Positions 53,967 through 62,423 of a stretch of 64,000 bases of DNA are shown in pieces. Origin of the DNA: Desulfobulbaceae bacterium (GTDB taxonomy: Bacteria > Desulfobacterota > Desulfobulbia > Desulfobulbales > Desulfocapsaceae); assembly GCA_004796425.1 (NCBI GenBank), contig QZLB01000008.1, positions 1-64,000 of the forward strand. Reading direction: 5' to 3'. Position numbers and translations under genes: made by a program. The notes below the pieces were generated by a model, which saw only the letters and a program-made list of their open reading frames with translations, had not been told where the DNA came from and did no database searches. Within the stretch, counting starts at the first letter, position 1. Every line of letters starts with the position of its first letter.

Positions 53967-54197
53967 ATGGCAATAGATCAGGAAATGGTAGATATCATTG
54001 TGGAACAATTAAGTGTTGAGAAAGAGAAAGTAGTCCCTAATGCTTCTTTTGTAGATGATTTAGGCGCTGATTCTCTGGATCTCGTTGAATTGATCATGGC
54101 GATGGAAGAAGAGTTTGATATTGAAATTCCGGATGAAGACGCAGAGAAAATTACCACTGTTCAGGATGCGGTTGATTATGTAAATAATCTCAAATAG
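53967..54197 (+). CDS. acpP: Acyl carrier protein
   Basis: The 76-residue acidic protein carries the phosphopantetheine serine at S36 in [16 protein letters not shown] lies eight bases before the ATG at 53967; the frame is open 21 codons further upstream but that part is not ACP-like. Confidence 0.97.
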   Translation: MAIDQEMVDIIVEQLSVEKEKVVPNASFVDDLGADSLDLVELIMAMEEEFDIEIPDEDAEKITTVQDAVDYVNNLK

Positions 54198-54259
54198 ATT
54201 GAGCTTTATCGCAGTGCAGTAGTTTTGTTTATGGCGTATGAGGGTGAGGAGGTCATGTG

Positions 54260-55504
54260 ATGTCTAACCGCAGAGTAGTTGTTACCGGAACTGGCTTAAT
54301 AACGCCACTGGGGACAGGTGTCAAAAAGTCCTGGGAAAATATCTGCGCGGGAGTAAGTGGAATCAACCGAATTACTCGCTTTGATGCAAGTGAATTTGTG
54401 GTTCAGATCGCGGCAGAGGTTAAGGATTTTAACGCCGAGGATTATTTCGATAAAAAGGCGGTGAAGAATCTTGATCTCTTTGTTCAGTATGCAATTGTTG
54501 CTGCCCGTATGGCGCAAGAAGAGAGCGGGCTTGAAATAACCGAGGAAAATACTGGACGAGTTGGGGTCATTACCGGTTGTGGAATGGGTGGTCTGCCAAC
54601 AATTACCGAGCACCATGAAAGAGTACTCGATAAGGGGTACAAGAGACTCACACCGTTTTTTATACCCCGGGTGATTCCCAATATGCCGTCGGGCCATATC
54701 TCGATGGATATTGGTTCAAAAGGGCCGAATCTTACCCTCACCACAGCCTGTGCTGCGGGAACTCATGCTGTGGGGGAGGCCTATCGACATATCAAGTATG
54801 GTATGAGCGATGTGATATTTGCAGGAGGCGCCGAAGCAGTACTTTGTCCACTGGGTATTAATGGTTTTTCTGCGATGAAAGCGCTCTCAACCCGCAATGA
54901 CAGTCCTGCAGAAGCTTCCCGTCCCTTTGATAAGGATCGTGATGGTTTTGTGATGTCTGAAGGAGCGGGGATACTGGTCCTGGAGGATTATGACCATGCC
55001 CGTAGCAGGGGAGCTGAAATCATTGCCGAAGTTATCGGGTATGGTGTGAGTAGCGACTCATACCATATTGCGGCTCCGCCGGAAGATGGTGAAGGGGCGG
55101 CCAGAAGTATGCGGATGGCTCTTGAGGATGCACAGCTCAACCCAGAGGATGTTGATTATATCAATGCGCACGGTACTTCGACACCGCTCAATGACCGGTG
55201 TGAAACGGTTGCGATCAGGAGTGTCTTCGGTTCAGCGGCAGATCAACTTGCGGTAAGTTCAACCAAATCGATGATTGGCCATGTGCTGGGAGCTGCAGGA
55301 GGTATTGAAGCAGTGTTCACGACCTTGGCCCTACGGGACCAGATTGCCCCCCCCACAATCAATCATCACACTCCAAGTCCAGAGTGTGATCTTGACTATG
55401 TGCCTAACATCGCACGGAAAATGGACATTAAGGCTGCCCTGTCAAACTCCTTCGGTTTTGGTGGTACGAATGGTGTTGTTGCCATGAAACGGTTTGATGG
55501 GTAA
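54260..55504 (+). CDS. fabF: Beta-ketoacyl-ACP synthase II
   Basis: Elongates acyl-ACP. The 414-residue condensing enzyme has the catalytic cysteine at C164 (TTACAAGTHA) and histidines in NAHGTSTPLND and SMIGHVLGAAGG. GAGGAGG lies seven bases before the ATG at 54260. Confidence 0.97.
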   Translation: MSNRRVVVTGTGLITPLGTGVKKSWENICAGVSGINRITRFDASEFVVQIAAEVKDFNAEDYFDKKAVKNLDLFVQYAIVAARMAQEESGLEITEENTGRVGVITGCGMGGLPTITEHHERVLDKGYKRLTPFFIPRVIPNMPSGHISMDIGSKGPNLTLTTACAAGTHAVGEAYRHIKYGMSDVIFAGGAEAVLCPLGINGFSAMKALSTRNDSPAEASRPFDKDRDGFVMSEGAGILVLEDYDHARSRGAEIIAEVIGYGVSSDSYHIAAPPEDGEGAARSMRMALEDAQLNPEDVDYINAHGTSTPLNDRCETVAIRSVFGSAADQLAVSSTKSMIGHVLGAAGGIEAVFTTLALRDQIAPPTINHHTPSPECDLDYVPNIARKMDIKAALSNSFGFGGTNGVVAMKRFDG

Positions 55505-55528
55505 CCGGGCAGGGAGCGGATATTGGAT

Positions 55529-55957
55529 ATGAAAATAGCAATCGGCTCTGATCACGGTGGTTATCGCTTGAAAGTATATCTCAAATCCTTACTTGAGGAA
55601 TTGGGATATGAAGTGATTGATGTAGGCTGTCAGTCAGAATCGTCCGTCGATTATCCGGATTTCGCCTCACTTGTCTGTGAATCTGTTTTGACAGACAAGG
55701 CGGGAGCTGGGATTCTCGTGTGTGGCACCGGAATTGGTATGTCAATGGCTGCCAATCGTCAGCCCGGAATCAGGGCAGCACTTTGCCACAATGAATACAC
55801 TGCCCGGATGAGCAGAGAACACAACGATGCCAATGTACTGTGCCTTGGAGAACGGGTTCTTGGTACAGGATTGGCGGAATCAATAGTTAGAACCTGGTTA
55901 CAAACCACCTTCGCCGCCGGCAGACATGTGACCCGCATTGAGAAGTTTGACAAATAA
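55529..55957 (+). CDS. rpiB: Ribose-5-phosphate isomerase B
   Basis: Interconverts ribose 5-phosphate and ribulose 5-phosphate. The 142-residue protein has MKIAIGSDHGGYRLK, DVGCQSESSVDYPDFA, the catalytic cysteine in ILVCGTGIGMSMAANR and the histidine/arginine region CHNEYTARMSREHNDANVLCLG. The last gene of the operon; a strong terminator follows. Confidence 0.95.
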   Translation: MKIAIGSDHGGYRLKVYLKSLLEELGYEVIDVGCQSESSVDYPDFASLVCESVLTDKAGAGILVCGTGIGMSMAANRQPGIRAALCHNEYTARMSREHNDANVLCLGERVLGTGLAESIVRTWLQTTFAAGRHVTRIEKFDK

Positions 55958-55978
55958 TTCTCTTTGACGATCTCTTCG

Positions 55979-56018
55979 CTGGACTGTTTCTAAAAGATGG
56001 AGCAGTCCAGTTTTTTTT
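55979..56018 (+). terminator. Strong intrinsic terminator closing the fab operon
   Basis: CTGGACTG (55979-55986) pairs with CAGTCCAG (56003-56010) over a 16-base loop and is followed directly by eight T. Confidence 0.88.
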
Positions 56019-56126
56019 GTGAACATATTTGGTGTGATTGCTATAGTGAACAGCAATAAATGGATTCACAATTTCTGCAAGAGGTGCTTGACTCACTCTT
56101 GTCTCCGCTCATTATAGGAGGGCTCT

Positions 56127-56591
56127 ATGAAATGCCCCTATTGTGGTCACCTTGATAACAAGGTAATTGATTCCCGATTAAATAAAGAAGCAACGATTAC
56201 CCGCAGAAGACGATCATGTTTATCATGCGATCAGAGATTCACTACATACGAACGCCTTGAAGTAATGATGCCGGTGCTGGTTAAAAAGGACGGACGCAGA
56301 GAACCATGGGATCGGCAGAAGATTGTGGTTGGTCTTGAGAAGGCGTGTGAGAAAAGACCGGTCAGCCGGGATACGATTGATCTGTTTGTTGATGAAATCG
56401 AACATAGCCTCCAGGATCTTGGTTCAAAGGAAGTACCTTCAAGTGTAATTGGCGAGTGGGTAATGGAGAATTTATCCAGACTTGACGAAGTAGCGTACGT
56501 ACGGTTTGCCTCCGTCTATCGTCAATTCAAAGATGTGAACGAGTTCATGGATGAGCTGAAAACACTTCTTGATTCGAGGAACGAGGAGTGA
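56127..56591 (+). CDS. nrdR: Transcriptional repressor NrdR
   Basis: The 154-residue regulator has a zinc ribbon (C3, C6, C31, C34), the RRRR segment and an ATP-cone ([20 protein letters not shown]). It represses ribonucleotide reductase genes according to dATP/ATP. TAGGAGGG precedes the ATG. Upstream TGCTATAGT resembles an extended -10 promoter element. I did not find a convincing NrdR box. Confidence 0.97.
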   Translation: MKCPYCGHLDNKVIDSRLNKEATITRRRRSCLSCDQRFTTYERLEVMMPVLVKKDGRREPWDRQKIVVGLEKACEKRPVSRDTIDLFVDEIEHSLQDLGSKEVPSSVIGEWVMENLSRLDEVAYVRFASVYRQFKDVNEFMDELKTLLDSRNEE

Positions 56592-57712
56592 AACTGAGCG
56601 GAGCAAAAGACCAGAGCTATATGCGTCTGGCGATCAAAGAAGCTCGCAAAGGACTGGGACGCACATCCCCAAACCCATCTGTTGGGGCGGTGATTGTGAA
56701 AGATAATGAGGTGGTTGCCCGTGGGTATCATAAAAAGGCTGGCACACCGCATGCCGAAATCAATGCACTGGCAGCAGCAGGTGAGCTTGCCAAAGGCGCA
56801 ACCATGTATGTGACGTTGGAGCCGTGCAATCATTTTGGGAGAACTCCGCCTTGCAGCCAGGCACTTGTCAAAGCTGGCATTGATCGGGTAGTGGTCGGGA
56901 TGTTGGATCCCAATCCGCTGGTTGCCGGTTCAGGTATCGCTCATCTCAAAGAACATGGAATTAGCACGATGACGGGCATCCTGGAAGAGGATTGTCACGA
57001 TTTAAACCGCCCGTTTATTAAATATATTACTCGCTCCATACCGTGGGTGATACTCAAAGCAGGGGTAAGCCTTGATGGGAAATTGTCTTTTGTTCGAGGC
57101 AGCGGAGGGGCTGTAACTGGTCCAGAATCTCATCGGGCCGTTCATCGACTCAGAAACAGGGTAGATGCTATCCTGATTGGGCGTTCAACTCAAGAGATCG
57201 ATAATCCGTCACTGACGACCAGACTTCCAGGTCGAAAGGGCAGAGACCCGGTCAGGGTGGTCCTGGATTCAAATCTCATCATCAGTGAGTCGGCGAAAAT
57301 ACTCCATCTCACCTCAGAAGCTCCAACGATACTTTTTACCCAGAAAAATGTTGATGCAAAAAAGGTCGCACGTCTTGTGGCTCAAGGTGTACAAGTCGAA
57401 ATGGTACCGGTTGATTCAGGGGGTGGTTTGTCACTGAAGTCTGTATTGCGCAATCTTGGGGAAAGAGGGATTACCTCAGTACTTGTAGAAGGTGGAAGCA
57501 GGGTGCATGGTTCATTTTTGCGGTATCATTTGATAGATGAAGTGCAATTATTTTATGCCCCAGTTTTTGCGGGTGATAATGGTGTCTCGTTGCTCAGTGG
57601 TTTATCGGTGGACGGCGGCAGGAAAGATGCGATAACACTTGAGAGAATAAAAGTGAGAAGATATGGCGATGATGTCATGATTTCTGGCCTGATTTCCACG
57701 GATCGTCATTAA
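56588..57712 (+). CDS. ribD: Bifunctional riboflavin deaminase/reductase RibD
   Basis: Carries out two early riboflavin steps. The 374-residue protein has an N-terminal deaminase domain (zinc motif HAEINAL and [16 protein letters not shown]) and a C-terminal NADPH reductase ([25 protein letters not shown]). The GTG start overlaps the nrdR stop (GTGA). nrdR-ribD is a common pairing; other rib genes are not in the window. Confidence 0.95.
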   Translation: MKLSGAKDQSYMRLAIKEARKGLGRTSPNPSVGAVIVKDNEVVARGYHKKAGTPHAEINALAAAGELAKGATMYVTLEPCNHFGRTPPCSQALVKAGIDRVVVGMLDPNPLVAGSGIAHLKEHGISTMTGILEEDCHDLNRPFIKYITRSIPWVILKAGVSLDGKLSFVRGSGGAVTGPESHRAVHRLRNRVDAILIGRSTQEIDNPSLTTRLPGRKGRDPVRVVLDSNLIISESAKILHLTSEAPTILFTQKNVDAKKVARLVAQGVQVEMVPVDSGGGLSLKSVLRNLGERGITSVLVEGGSRVHGSFLRYHLIDEVQLFYAPVFAGDNGVSLLSGLSVDGGRKDAITLERIKVRRYGDDVMISGLISTDRH

Positions 57713-57736
57713 TAGTGACTGGAGCCTCCACCCAAA

Positions 57737-58687
57737 CTAGATGATTCCAAGTTTCTGAAGATTTTGTATAAAATCTTTCGCTGCTGACAAGTCTTTAAAG
57801 CCGATGTGTACGGTCACATCATCCTTCTCAAATGATTGACTCCCGGTAATTGCAATTCCTTCCGGCACATTCAATTCTTTCACTTTTTTTTCAAACAAAT
57901 CATTGGCCCTGCTTAGATACGGATGACTTAACTCGAACAATCGATCAAAGAGCTTTTGGGTGAGTTGGGGGAGATTGCGATGCTCAACAAGGAGGAAAAA
58001 TTCAGCAAGTTCTGATTTAAAAAAGTGCTTGATTCCCGAGAGATCAGGACCTAGAATGATCTTGCTCATCTCAAAAAAGGTACGCTGTCGATTGTGATTC
58101 AATGAGAAGTCTTTAATGATTTGATAAATGAACCGCTGTTCCTCCAAGCCAAGTCTTATTAACTCGTAGGCGGTCTTTTCAGAAAGTTCAGCATGATGGA
58201 TCGAGCTGAGCAGCACAGGGTCAAGTTCAAGAAGCGCACTACTCGATTCCAGCTGTTTGTACGAGCCAATATTCAATCCACCAAAAAATCTTTTGCGTTG
58301 TTTCTTCTCCTTTATGAGTTGACCACTCATGATGAACAGGCGTGCTTTCATGACCGGGCTCAGCGGGCTATCGGAAACGATCTGTTCCTCTACGATACGC
58401 TCAAGGAGTTGCATCGGGTCGGAGGAATCGGTCAGGATTCTGCAGGATATTCCCGTAACCCTCTGCTGTGCTGCTGCCGCAACTCTTCTATATCCACTGA
58501 CAACTTCAAATGAACTAGCTGAACCGACCCGCCGCACCAGTGGGGGAGTAATGATACCGTGACGGGCGATAGATGCTGCAAGTGTGTCTTTAATCTCCTG
58601 GATAGGGAGATCACGGTGCAGGCTCCACTTACCATCATTAACGATTTGCTCCAGTGGAATTGTTTTTGTAATGATTTCTTGAATCAT
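57737..58687 (-). CDS. Orphan ParB/Spo0J-like protein
   Basis: The 317-residue protein has an N-terminal ParB/Srx-like domain (IPLEQIV, IARHGIITPPLVRR, FEVVSGYRRVAAAAQ), where the usual GERRxRA is GYRRVAA. The middle and C-terminal parts are helical and not typical of chromosomal ParB. No parA is adjacent. ATG 58687 has no ribosome-binding site because a terminator T-run ends six bases in front; a TTG at 58735 lies inside the terminator stem. It may instead be a transcription regulator such as the Noc/KorB-like group, but that is a guess. Confidence 0.78.
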   Translation of the reverse strand: MIQEIITKTIPLEQIVNDGKWSLHRDLPIQEIKDTLAASIARHGIITPPLVRRVGSASSFEVVSGYRRVAAAAQQRVTGISCRILTDSSDPMQLLERIVEEQIVSDSPLSPVMKARLFIMSGQLIKEKKQRKRFFGGLNIGSYKQLESSSALLELDPVLLSSIHHAELSEKTAYELIRLGLEEQRFIYQIIKDFSLNHNRQRTFFEMSKIILGPDLSGIKHFFKSELAEFFLLVEHRNLPQLTQKLFDRLFELSHPYLSRANDLFEKKVKELNVPEGIAITGSQSFEKDDVTVHIGFKDLSAAKDFIQNLQKLGII

Positions 58688-58693
58688 AAAATC

Positions 58694-58746
58694 AAAAAAA
58701 GCTGTTATTGCAAGCACCTCAGTGAGAGCTTGCAATAACAGCTTTT
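58694..58746 (-). terminator. Strong intrinsic terminator of the HU/IHF gene
   Basis: A 19-base-pair perfect stem (58697-58715 with 58728-58746, including AAAA/TTTT ends), a 12-base loop, and seven T on the minus strand at 58700-58694. The ParB-like ATG starts seven bases after the last T. Confidence 0.9.
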
Positions 58747-58801
58747 ACCATTCGCAGGAGAATATTCTCTCTGTGCTCTTCTATATGCGAGTTGCGGAAT
58801 T

Positions 58802-59086
58802 CTAGCGGTTAATCTTGTCCCTGAGAATTCCTGATGGCTTGAATGTTACAACCCGACGTGCATCAAGGGTAAGTTCTTCACCAGTCTGTGGGTTTCTCCC
58901 CCGTCGAGCATTCTTATCTTTGACATTAAATTTACCAAACCCACTTAGGAGCAAGTCTGAGCCGCTAATCAAAGATTCTTTTGATAATCTGAGAAAAGCC
59001 TCTACGGAGTCTGTTGCCTGAGCCTTGGTCAGTCCTTCATGGTTTTTGTATACCTGTTGCACGAGGTCAGCTTTTGTCAGCGTCAT
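58802..59086 (-). CDS. HU/IHF-family DNA-binding protein
   Basis: The 94-residue protein begins MTLTKADLVQQVYK and has LLLSGFGKFNVKDKNARRGRNPQTGEEL, the DNA-binding arm region. It looks more like IHF alpha than HU beta, but the distinction is not certain. GGAGGAG lies just before the ATG at 59086. Confidence 0.93.
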   Translation of the reverse strand: MTLTKADLVQQVYKNHEGLTKAQATDSVEAFLRLSKESLISGSDLLLSGFGKFNVKDKNARRGRNPQTGEELTLDARRVVTFKPSGILRDKINR

Positions 59087-59118
59087 ATTCTCCTCCAAAG
59101 TTATTATCTTTTTCACCT

Positions 59119-59138
59119 GTACATGATTAATCATATAC
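59119..59138. promoter_or_regulatory. Palindrome over the -10 box of the HU/IHF promoter
   Basis: ATGATTAATCAT (59123-59134) is a perfect 12-base palindrome; with one mismatched pair it extends to 20 bases. It overlaps the -10 box, a position for autoregulation. Confidence 0.45.
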
Positions 59139-59157
59139 GTACGAAAAAGAATGTCAA
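59130..59157 (-). promoter_or_regulatory. Sigma70-type promoter of the HU/IHF gene
   Basis: On the minus strand, TTGACA (59157-59152) and TATGAT (59135-59130) are spaced 16 bases. The leader is about 40 bases. Confidence 0.75.
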
Positions 59158-59201
59158 TGGTATCAGGTGATTATTTTTGTATATCAGTCCCTGCTCAGAG
59201 T

Positions 59202-60407
59202 TTACAAGCCGCCAGCCATCTGGAAAATCGGTAAGTACATGGAAACGACAAGACCACCAATCATTCCACCGAGAAAAACCATCATAAATGGTTCAATCAT
59301 GGCAGTGAGGTTTGATACCGCCTGATCAACTTCTTCATCATAGAAATCAGCAATTTTCTCCAACATGGTATCAAGTGCACCAACGGATTCACCGACATTG
59401 ATCATCTGGATTACCATATTAGGAAAGACGCCGCTTTCTTCAAGTGGTTCTGCAATAGGCCGACCTTCAGCGATCGAATCGGCAACGCGGAAAACAGCTC
59501 GTTCAATAACTTTGTTACCGGCAGTTTTTGCGACAACCTGAAGAGCTTCTAATATTGGCACGCCACTTTGCAGCATGGTGCTTAAGGTTCGAGTAAACTT
59601 AGCCACCGCTACTTTTCGAATGAGTACACCAACGACAGGCATAATAAGAAAGGCCTGGTCTATCCTGAGTCTACCTTTTTCAGTTGAATAGACCTTCTTG
59701 AATATCCAGACAACCGCAATGACCGGTAGGACCATCCATATAAAATGGTCCTTGAACATATTGCTCATGGTTACAACAATCTGGGTGGGAGCAGGTAACG
59801 CTTTGTCCATCTGGGAGAACATCTCCTCGAATACCGGAATAACAAAGACTAGAATGACGATAAGGATCAGGATCGATATCGCCAGACAAATAGCCGGATA
59901 GGTCATCGCTCCTTTTACTTTCTTTTTCAAGGCCATGGCCTTTTCCATGAAAAGTGCCAGACGACTGAGGATGGTATCAAGAATACCACCGGTCTCACCG
60001 GCTTCAATCATGTTGCTGTAGAGATTGTCAAATACCTTGGGATGTTTCCGCATTGAATCAGCAAAGGTAGTACCCGCTTCAACATCGGCCTGGATCTCTG
60101 TCAGCGTTCTTTTGAAGGTGGAATTGTCCTGCTGTTTACTCAGGATCTCAAGACATTGAACAAGCGGGAGCCCTGCATCAATCATTGTTGAAAGCTGCCG
60201 GGTGAAGACGACCACATCTTTACCCGTAACCTTCGGTTGGAAAATTGGTATATTTTCGAGTAAATCTTTGGGCTTCTCTTTAACAACCGGATCAGAAATA
60301 CGCATCCGCTTAACGTGAGCAATCGCCGCAGCCTCATCAGGCGCTTCTACCTCACCTTTTCGTTTTTCACCATACGAATTCTTACCTTTCCAAACATAGA
60401 TCGGCAT
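59202..60407 (-). CDS. pilC: Type IV pilus/type II secretion inner-membrane protein PilC
   Basis: The 401-residue protein has the two GspF/PilC domains (DVVVFTRQLSTMIDAGLPLVQCL and VAKFTRTLSTMLQSGVPILEAL, with the repeated E-x-G-x2-L/FP-x-M pattern IEAGETGGILD and INVGESVGALD) and three membrane helices. It forms the inner-membrane platform of the pilus machine. No other pilus gene is in the window. The ATG at 60407 is six bases after GGAG. Confidence 0.94.
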   Translation of the reverse strand: MPIYVWKGKNSYGEKRKGEVEAPDEAAAIAHVKRMRISDPVVKEKPKDLLENIPIFQPKVTGKDVVVFTRQLSTMIDAGLPLVQCLEILSKQQDNSTFKRTLTEIQADVEAGTTFADSMRKHPKVFDNLYSNMIEAGETGGILDTILSRLALFMEKAMALKKKVKGAMTYPAICLAISILILIVILVFVIPVFEEMFSQMDKALPAPTQIVVTMSNMFKDHFIWMVLPVIAVVWIFKKVYSTEKGRLRIDQAFLIMPVVGVLIRKVAVAKFTRTLSTMLQSGVPILEALQVVAKTAGNKVIERAVFRVADSIAEGRPIAEPLEESGVFPNMVIQMINVGESVGALDTMLEKIADFYDEEVDQAVSNLTAMIEPFMMVFLGGMIGGLVVSMYLPIFQMAGGL

Positions 60408-60786
60408 GACGGTCTCCAAAGTTCATAACACAATTATACACAGCTGCGATCGGTGATAATGCAACGCCGTTTTAGAAATTATCACAAATCTCATTATATT
60501 CCATGGTGTTGGATAATACAAGGGTGGTTTGGTAGGAAATGATAAATATTACCTCTGAGAGCATAAATTGCTGATATATTAATCATTACATTAAAACTCG
60601 ATAAATGCTCCGTTTACCCGGGTGATTACATGTAAACAGCGGGTGAAGAATATGTCGTTGCAGTTTATTTAAAATTATGATATCAATACTCTCTTTTTGC
60701 TGTAACGCACGTTTTTTTGGTGCGTTACTTTGACAAAATTTCCGCCGATCCTTTGAGGGTGCGGCTTTGATTCAGGAGGAGTTACT
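60408..60786. other. Intergenic region between pilC and the PxxKW gene
   Basis: This 379-base AT-rich divergent region has an inverted repeat GTTTAC/GTAAAC around 60610-60636 and the hairpin listed at 60702-60728. A possible promoter (TTGCAG at 60658, TATCAA at 60681) would put the transcript start just before that hairpin. I see no other gene. Confidence 0.45.
60702..60728 (+). promoter_or_regulatory. Perfect 9-base-pair hairpin in the PxxKW leader
   Basis: GTAACGCAC (60702-60710) pairs with GTGCGTTAC (60720-60728) over a nine-base loop of mostly T. Because the T-run is in the loop, it is not a normal terminator. It lies 58 bases before the ATG and may be a leader regulatory structure. Confidence 0.5.
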
Positions 60787-61032
60787 ATGCAGCAAGTAGA
60801 AACTGCAGCCAAATATGGTAATGGGGAATTTAAACCTGTTGTTGAAAAATGCGACGGTTGTGAAAGAGTCGTTGAAGAGGCAGGTGAAAAATATTGCAAA
60901 ACGTACCTGAACCCGTCAGCTAAATGGAAGCTGGGGATCTGCAACTTTGCGACACACGAAAAACCAGAGATTGTTGTTGCCAAGGTAAGGATTAACCCGT
61001 TGAAGGCTGCCAAGCGAGCCTCTAAATCCTGA
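60787..61032 (+). CDS. PxxKW family cysteine-rich protein
   Basis: The 81-residue protein has four cysteines in KCDGCERVV, KYCKTYLNPSAKWKLGICNFA and contains the PSAKW signature that names the family. It is known mainly from Desulfobacterota. Metal binding is likely; function unknown. A strong AGGAGGAG site precedes the ATG. Confidence 0.9.
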   Translation: MQQVETAAKYGNGEFKPVVEKCDGCERVVEEAGEKYCKTYLNPSAKWKLGICNFATHEKPEIVVAKVRINPLKAAKRASKS

Positions 61033-61057
61033 TTCTGTCTTTTAGTCGTTTTCTATC

Positions 61058-61090
61058 CTCCCCCCACTTTCATCGCTAAAGTGGGGGGAG
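61058..61090. terminator. Bidirectional hairpin between the PxxKW gene and ugd
   Basis: CTCCCCCCACTTT (61058-61070) pairs perfectly with AAAGTGGGGGGAG (61078-61090) over a seven-base loop. It sits between two convergent genes. T-runs after it are poor on both strands, so it may work by stem strength or with Rho. Confidence 0.65.
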
Positions 61091-61095
61091 TGTCT

Positions 61096-62406
61096 TTAGG
61101 ATCTTCCAACTCCAACATAGTTGAAACCAAGGTCACGCAGGGCTTGGGGTTTGTAGACATTTCTCAGGTCAATAAAGACTTTCTGGTTCATACAGTCACC
61201 AAGTCGGGTCAAATCCAATGCGCGGTATTGGTTCCACTCGGTCATTAAAATCACTGCATCCGCTCCCTCGCAGGCTTCATAGGCGTTCTCTGCATAAACA
61301 ATCCCATCCGGCATTAACTGCTTTGCCTCCTCTATTCCCTGCGGGTCATGAGCTCTGATACGAGCACCTTTTTCAATCAACGCAGGTACGATGGTCAGTG
61401 AGGGGGAATCTCGCATGTCATCAGTTTCAGGTTTAAAGGTGAGGCCAAGAACGGCAATGGTTTTTCCCGCTTCAGAACCACCAAGCATATCTCTGATTTT
61501 TTTCACCATGTTAGCCTTCTGAGCTGAGTTTGCCTCAATTGCAGCTTCAACAATTCTTAGATTTTGCCCATTCTCCTGGGCAATTCTCAGCAGGGCAAGG
61601 GTATCTTTAGGAAAACAGGAGCCACCATACCCGGGCCCCGGGTGGAGGAACTTGGAGCCAATACGACCGTCCATTCCGATCCCTTTGGCAAGTGAGACAA
61701 CATCGGCACCCAGGGCATCACACAGGAGCGCCATTTCATTAATAAAGCTGATCTTTGTAGCAAGGAAAGCGTTGGCGGCATATTTGGTTAGTTCCGCGGT
61801 CTCGATATCAGTTGTAACGATTGGTGTCTCTTGGAGGTAGAGCGGTTGGTATATTTCATGAAGCACTGCTTCGGCTTTTTCTGACTCTACCCCGATGACG
61901 ACCCGGTCAGGTCTCATGAAATCGCTGATCGCCGCGCCTTCACGCAAGAACTCGGGGTTGGATGCAACATCAAACTCAGCAGCGGGGTTTTCTTCATTGA
62001 TAATCCTGGCTACCTGTCGTGCAGTCCCCACCGGCACGGTACTTTTATCTATGATGACGGTATAATCTTTCAGATAGTGAGCCAATTCTCTGGTTGCATC
62101 ATATATGTAAGTCAAGTCGGCGTAGCCATCACCTCGTCTACTGCTTGGAGTGCCGACAGCAATAAAAACTGCCTCTGCTGAAGCAACTGCCGATTCCATA
62201 TCTTCGGTAAAGGTGAGACGACCTTCTTTTACATTCTTGGCAACGAGTACGTCGAGTCCGGGTTCATAAATCGGTATCGTTCCACCCTTGAGTTTTTCTA
62301 TCTTTTCGCTCACTTTGTCGACGCATGTCACGTGATGGCCAAATTCTGCAAAGCAGGTGCCGGTAACCAGTCCTACATAGCCGGTCCCGATCATTGTAAT
62401 ATTCAT
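61096..62406 (-). CDS. ugd: UDP-glucose 6-dehydrogenase
   Basis: Oxidises UDP-glucose to UDP-glucuronate for polysaccharides. The 436-residue protein has MIGTGYVGLVTGTCFAEFG (NAD site), FIAVGTPSS, the catalytic lysine in FINEMALLC's domain and cysteine in GYGGSCFPKDTLAL, and LGLTFKPETDDMRDSP. It follows the YggS-type gene on the same strand with a 17-base gap. A GGGGAGAA site precedes the ATG. Confidence 0.96.
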   Translation of the reverse strand: MNITMIGTGYVGLVTGTCFAEFGHHVTCVDKVSEKIEKLKGGTIPIYEPGLDVLVAKNVKEGRLTFTEDMESAVASAEAVFIAVGTPSSRRGDGYADLTYIYDATRELAHYLKDYTVIIDKSTVPVGTARQVARIINEENPAAEFDVASNPEFLREGAAISDFMRPDRVVIGVESEKAEAVLHEIYQPLYLQETPIVTTDIETAELTKYAANAFLATKISFINEMALLCDALGADVVSLAKGIGMDGRIGSKFLHPGPGYGGSCFPKDTLALLRIAQENGQNLRIVEAAIEANSAQKANMVKKIRDMLGGSEAGKTIAVLGLTFKPETDDMRDSPSLTIVPALIEKGARIRAHDPQGIEEAKQLMPDGIVYAENAYEACEGADAVILMTEWNQYRALDLTRLGDCMNQKVFIDLRNVYKPQALRDLGFNYVGVGRS

Positions 62407-62423
62407 TTACTGCATTCTCCCCT

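Noticed and set aside
56019-56126. An NrdR box upstream of nrdR
   Set aside because: The region has an ACATATTTGGTGTG stretch but it does not match the paired NrdR consensus well enough.
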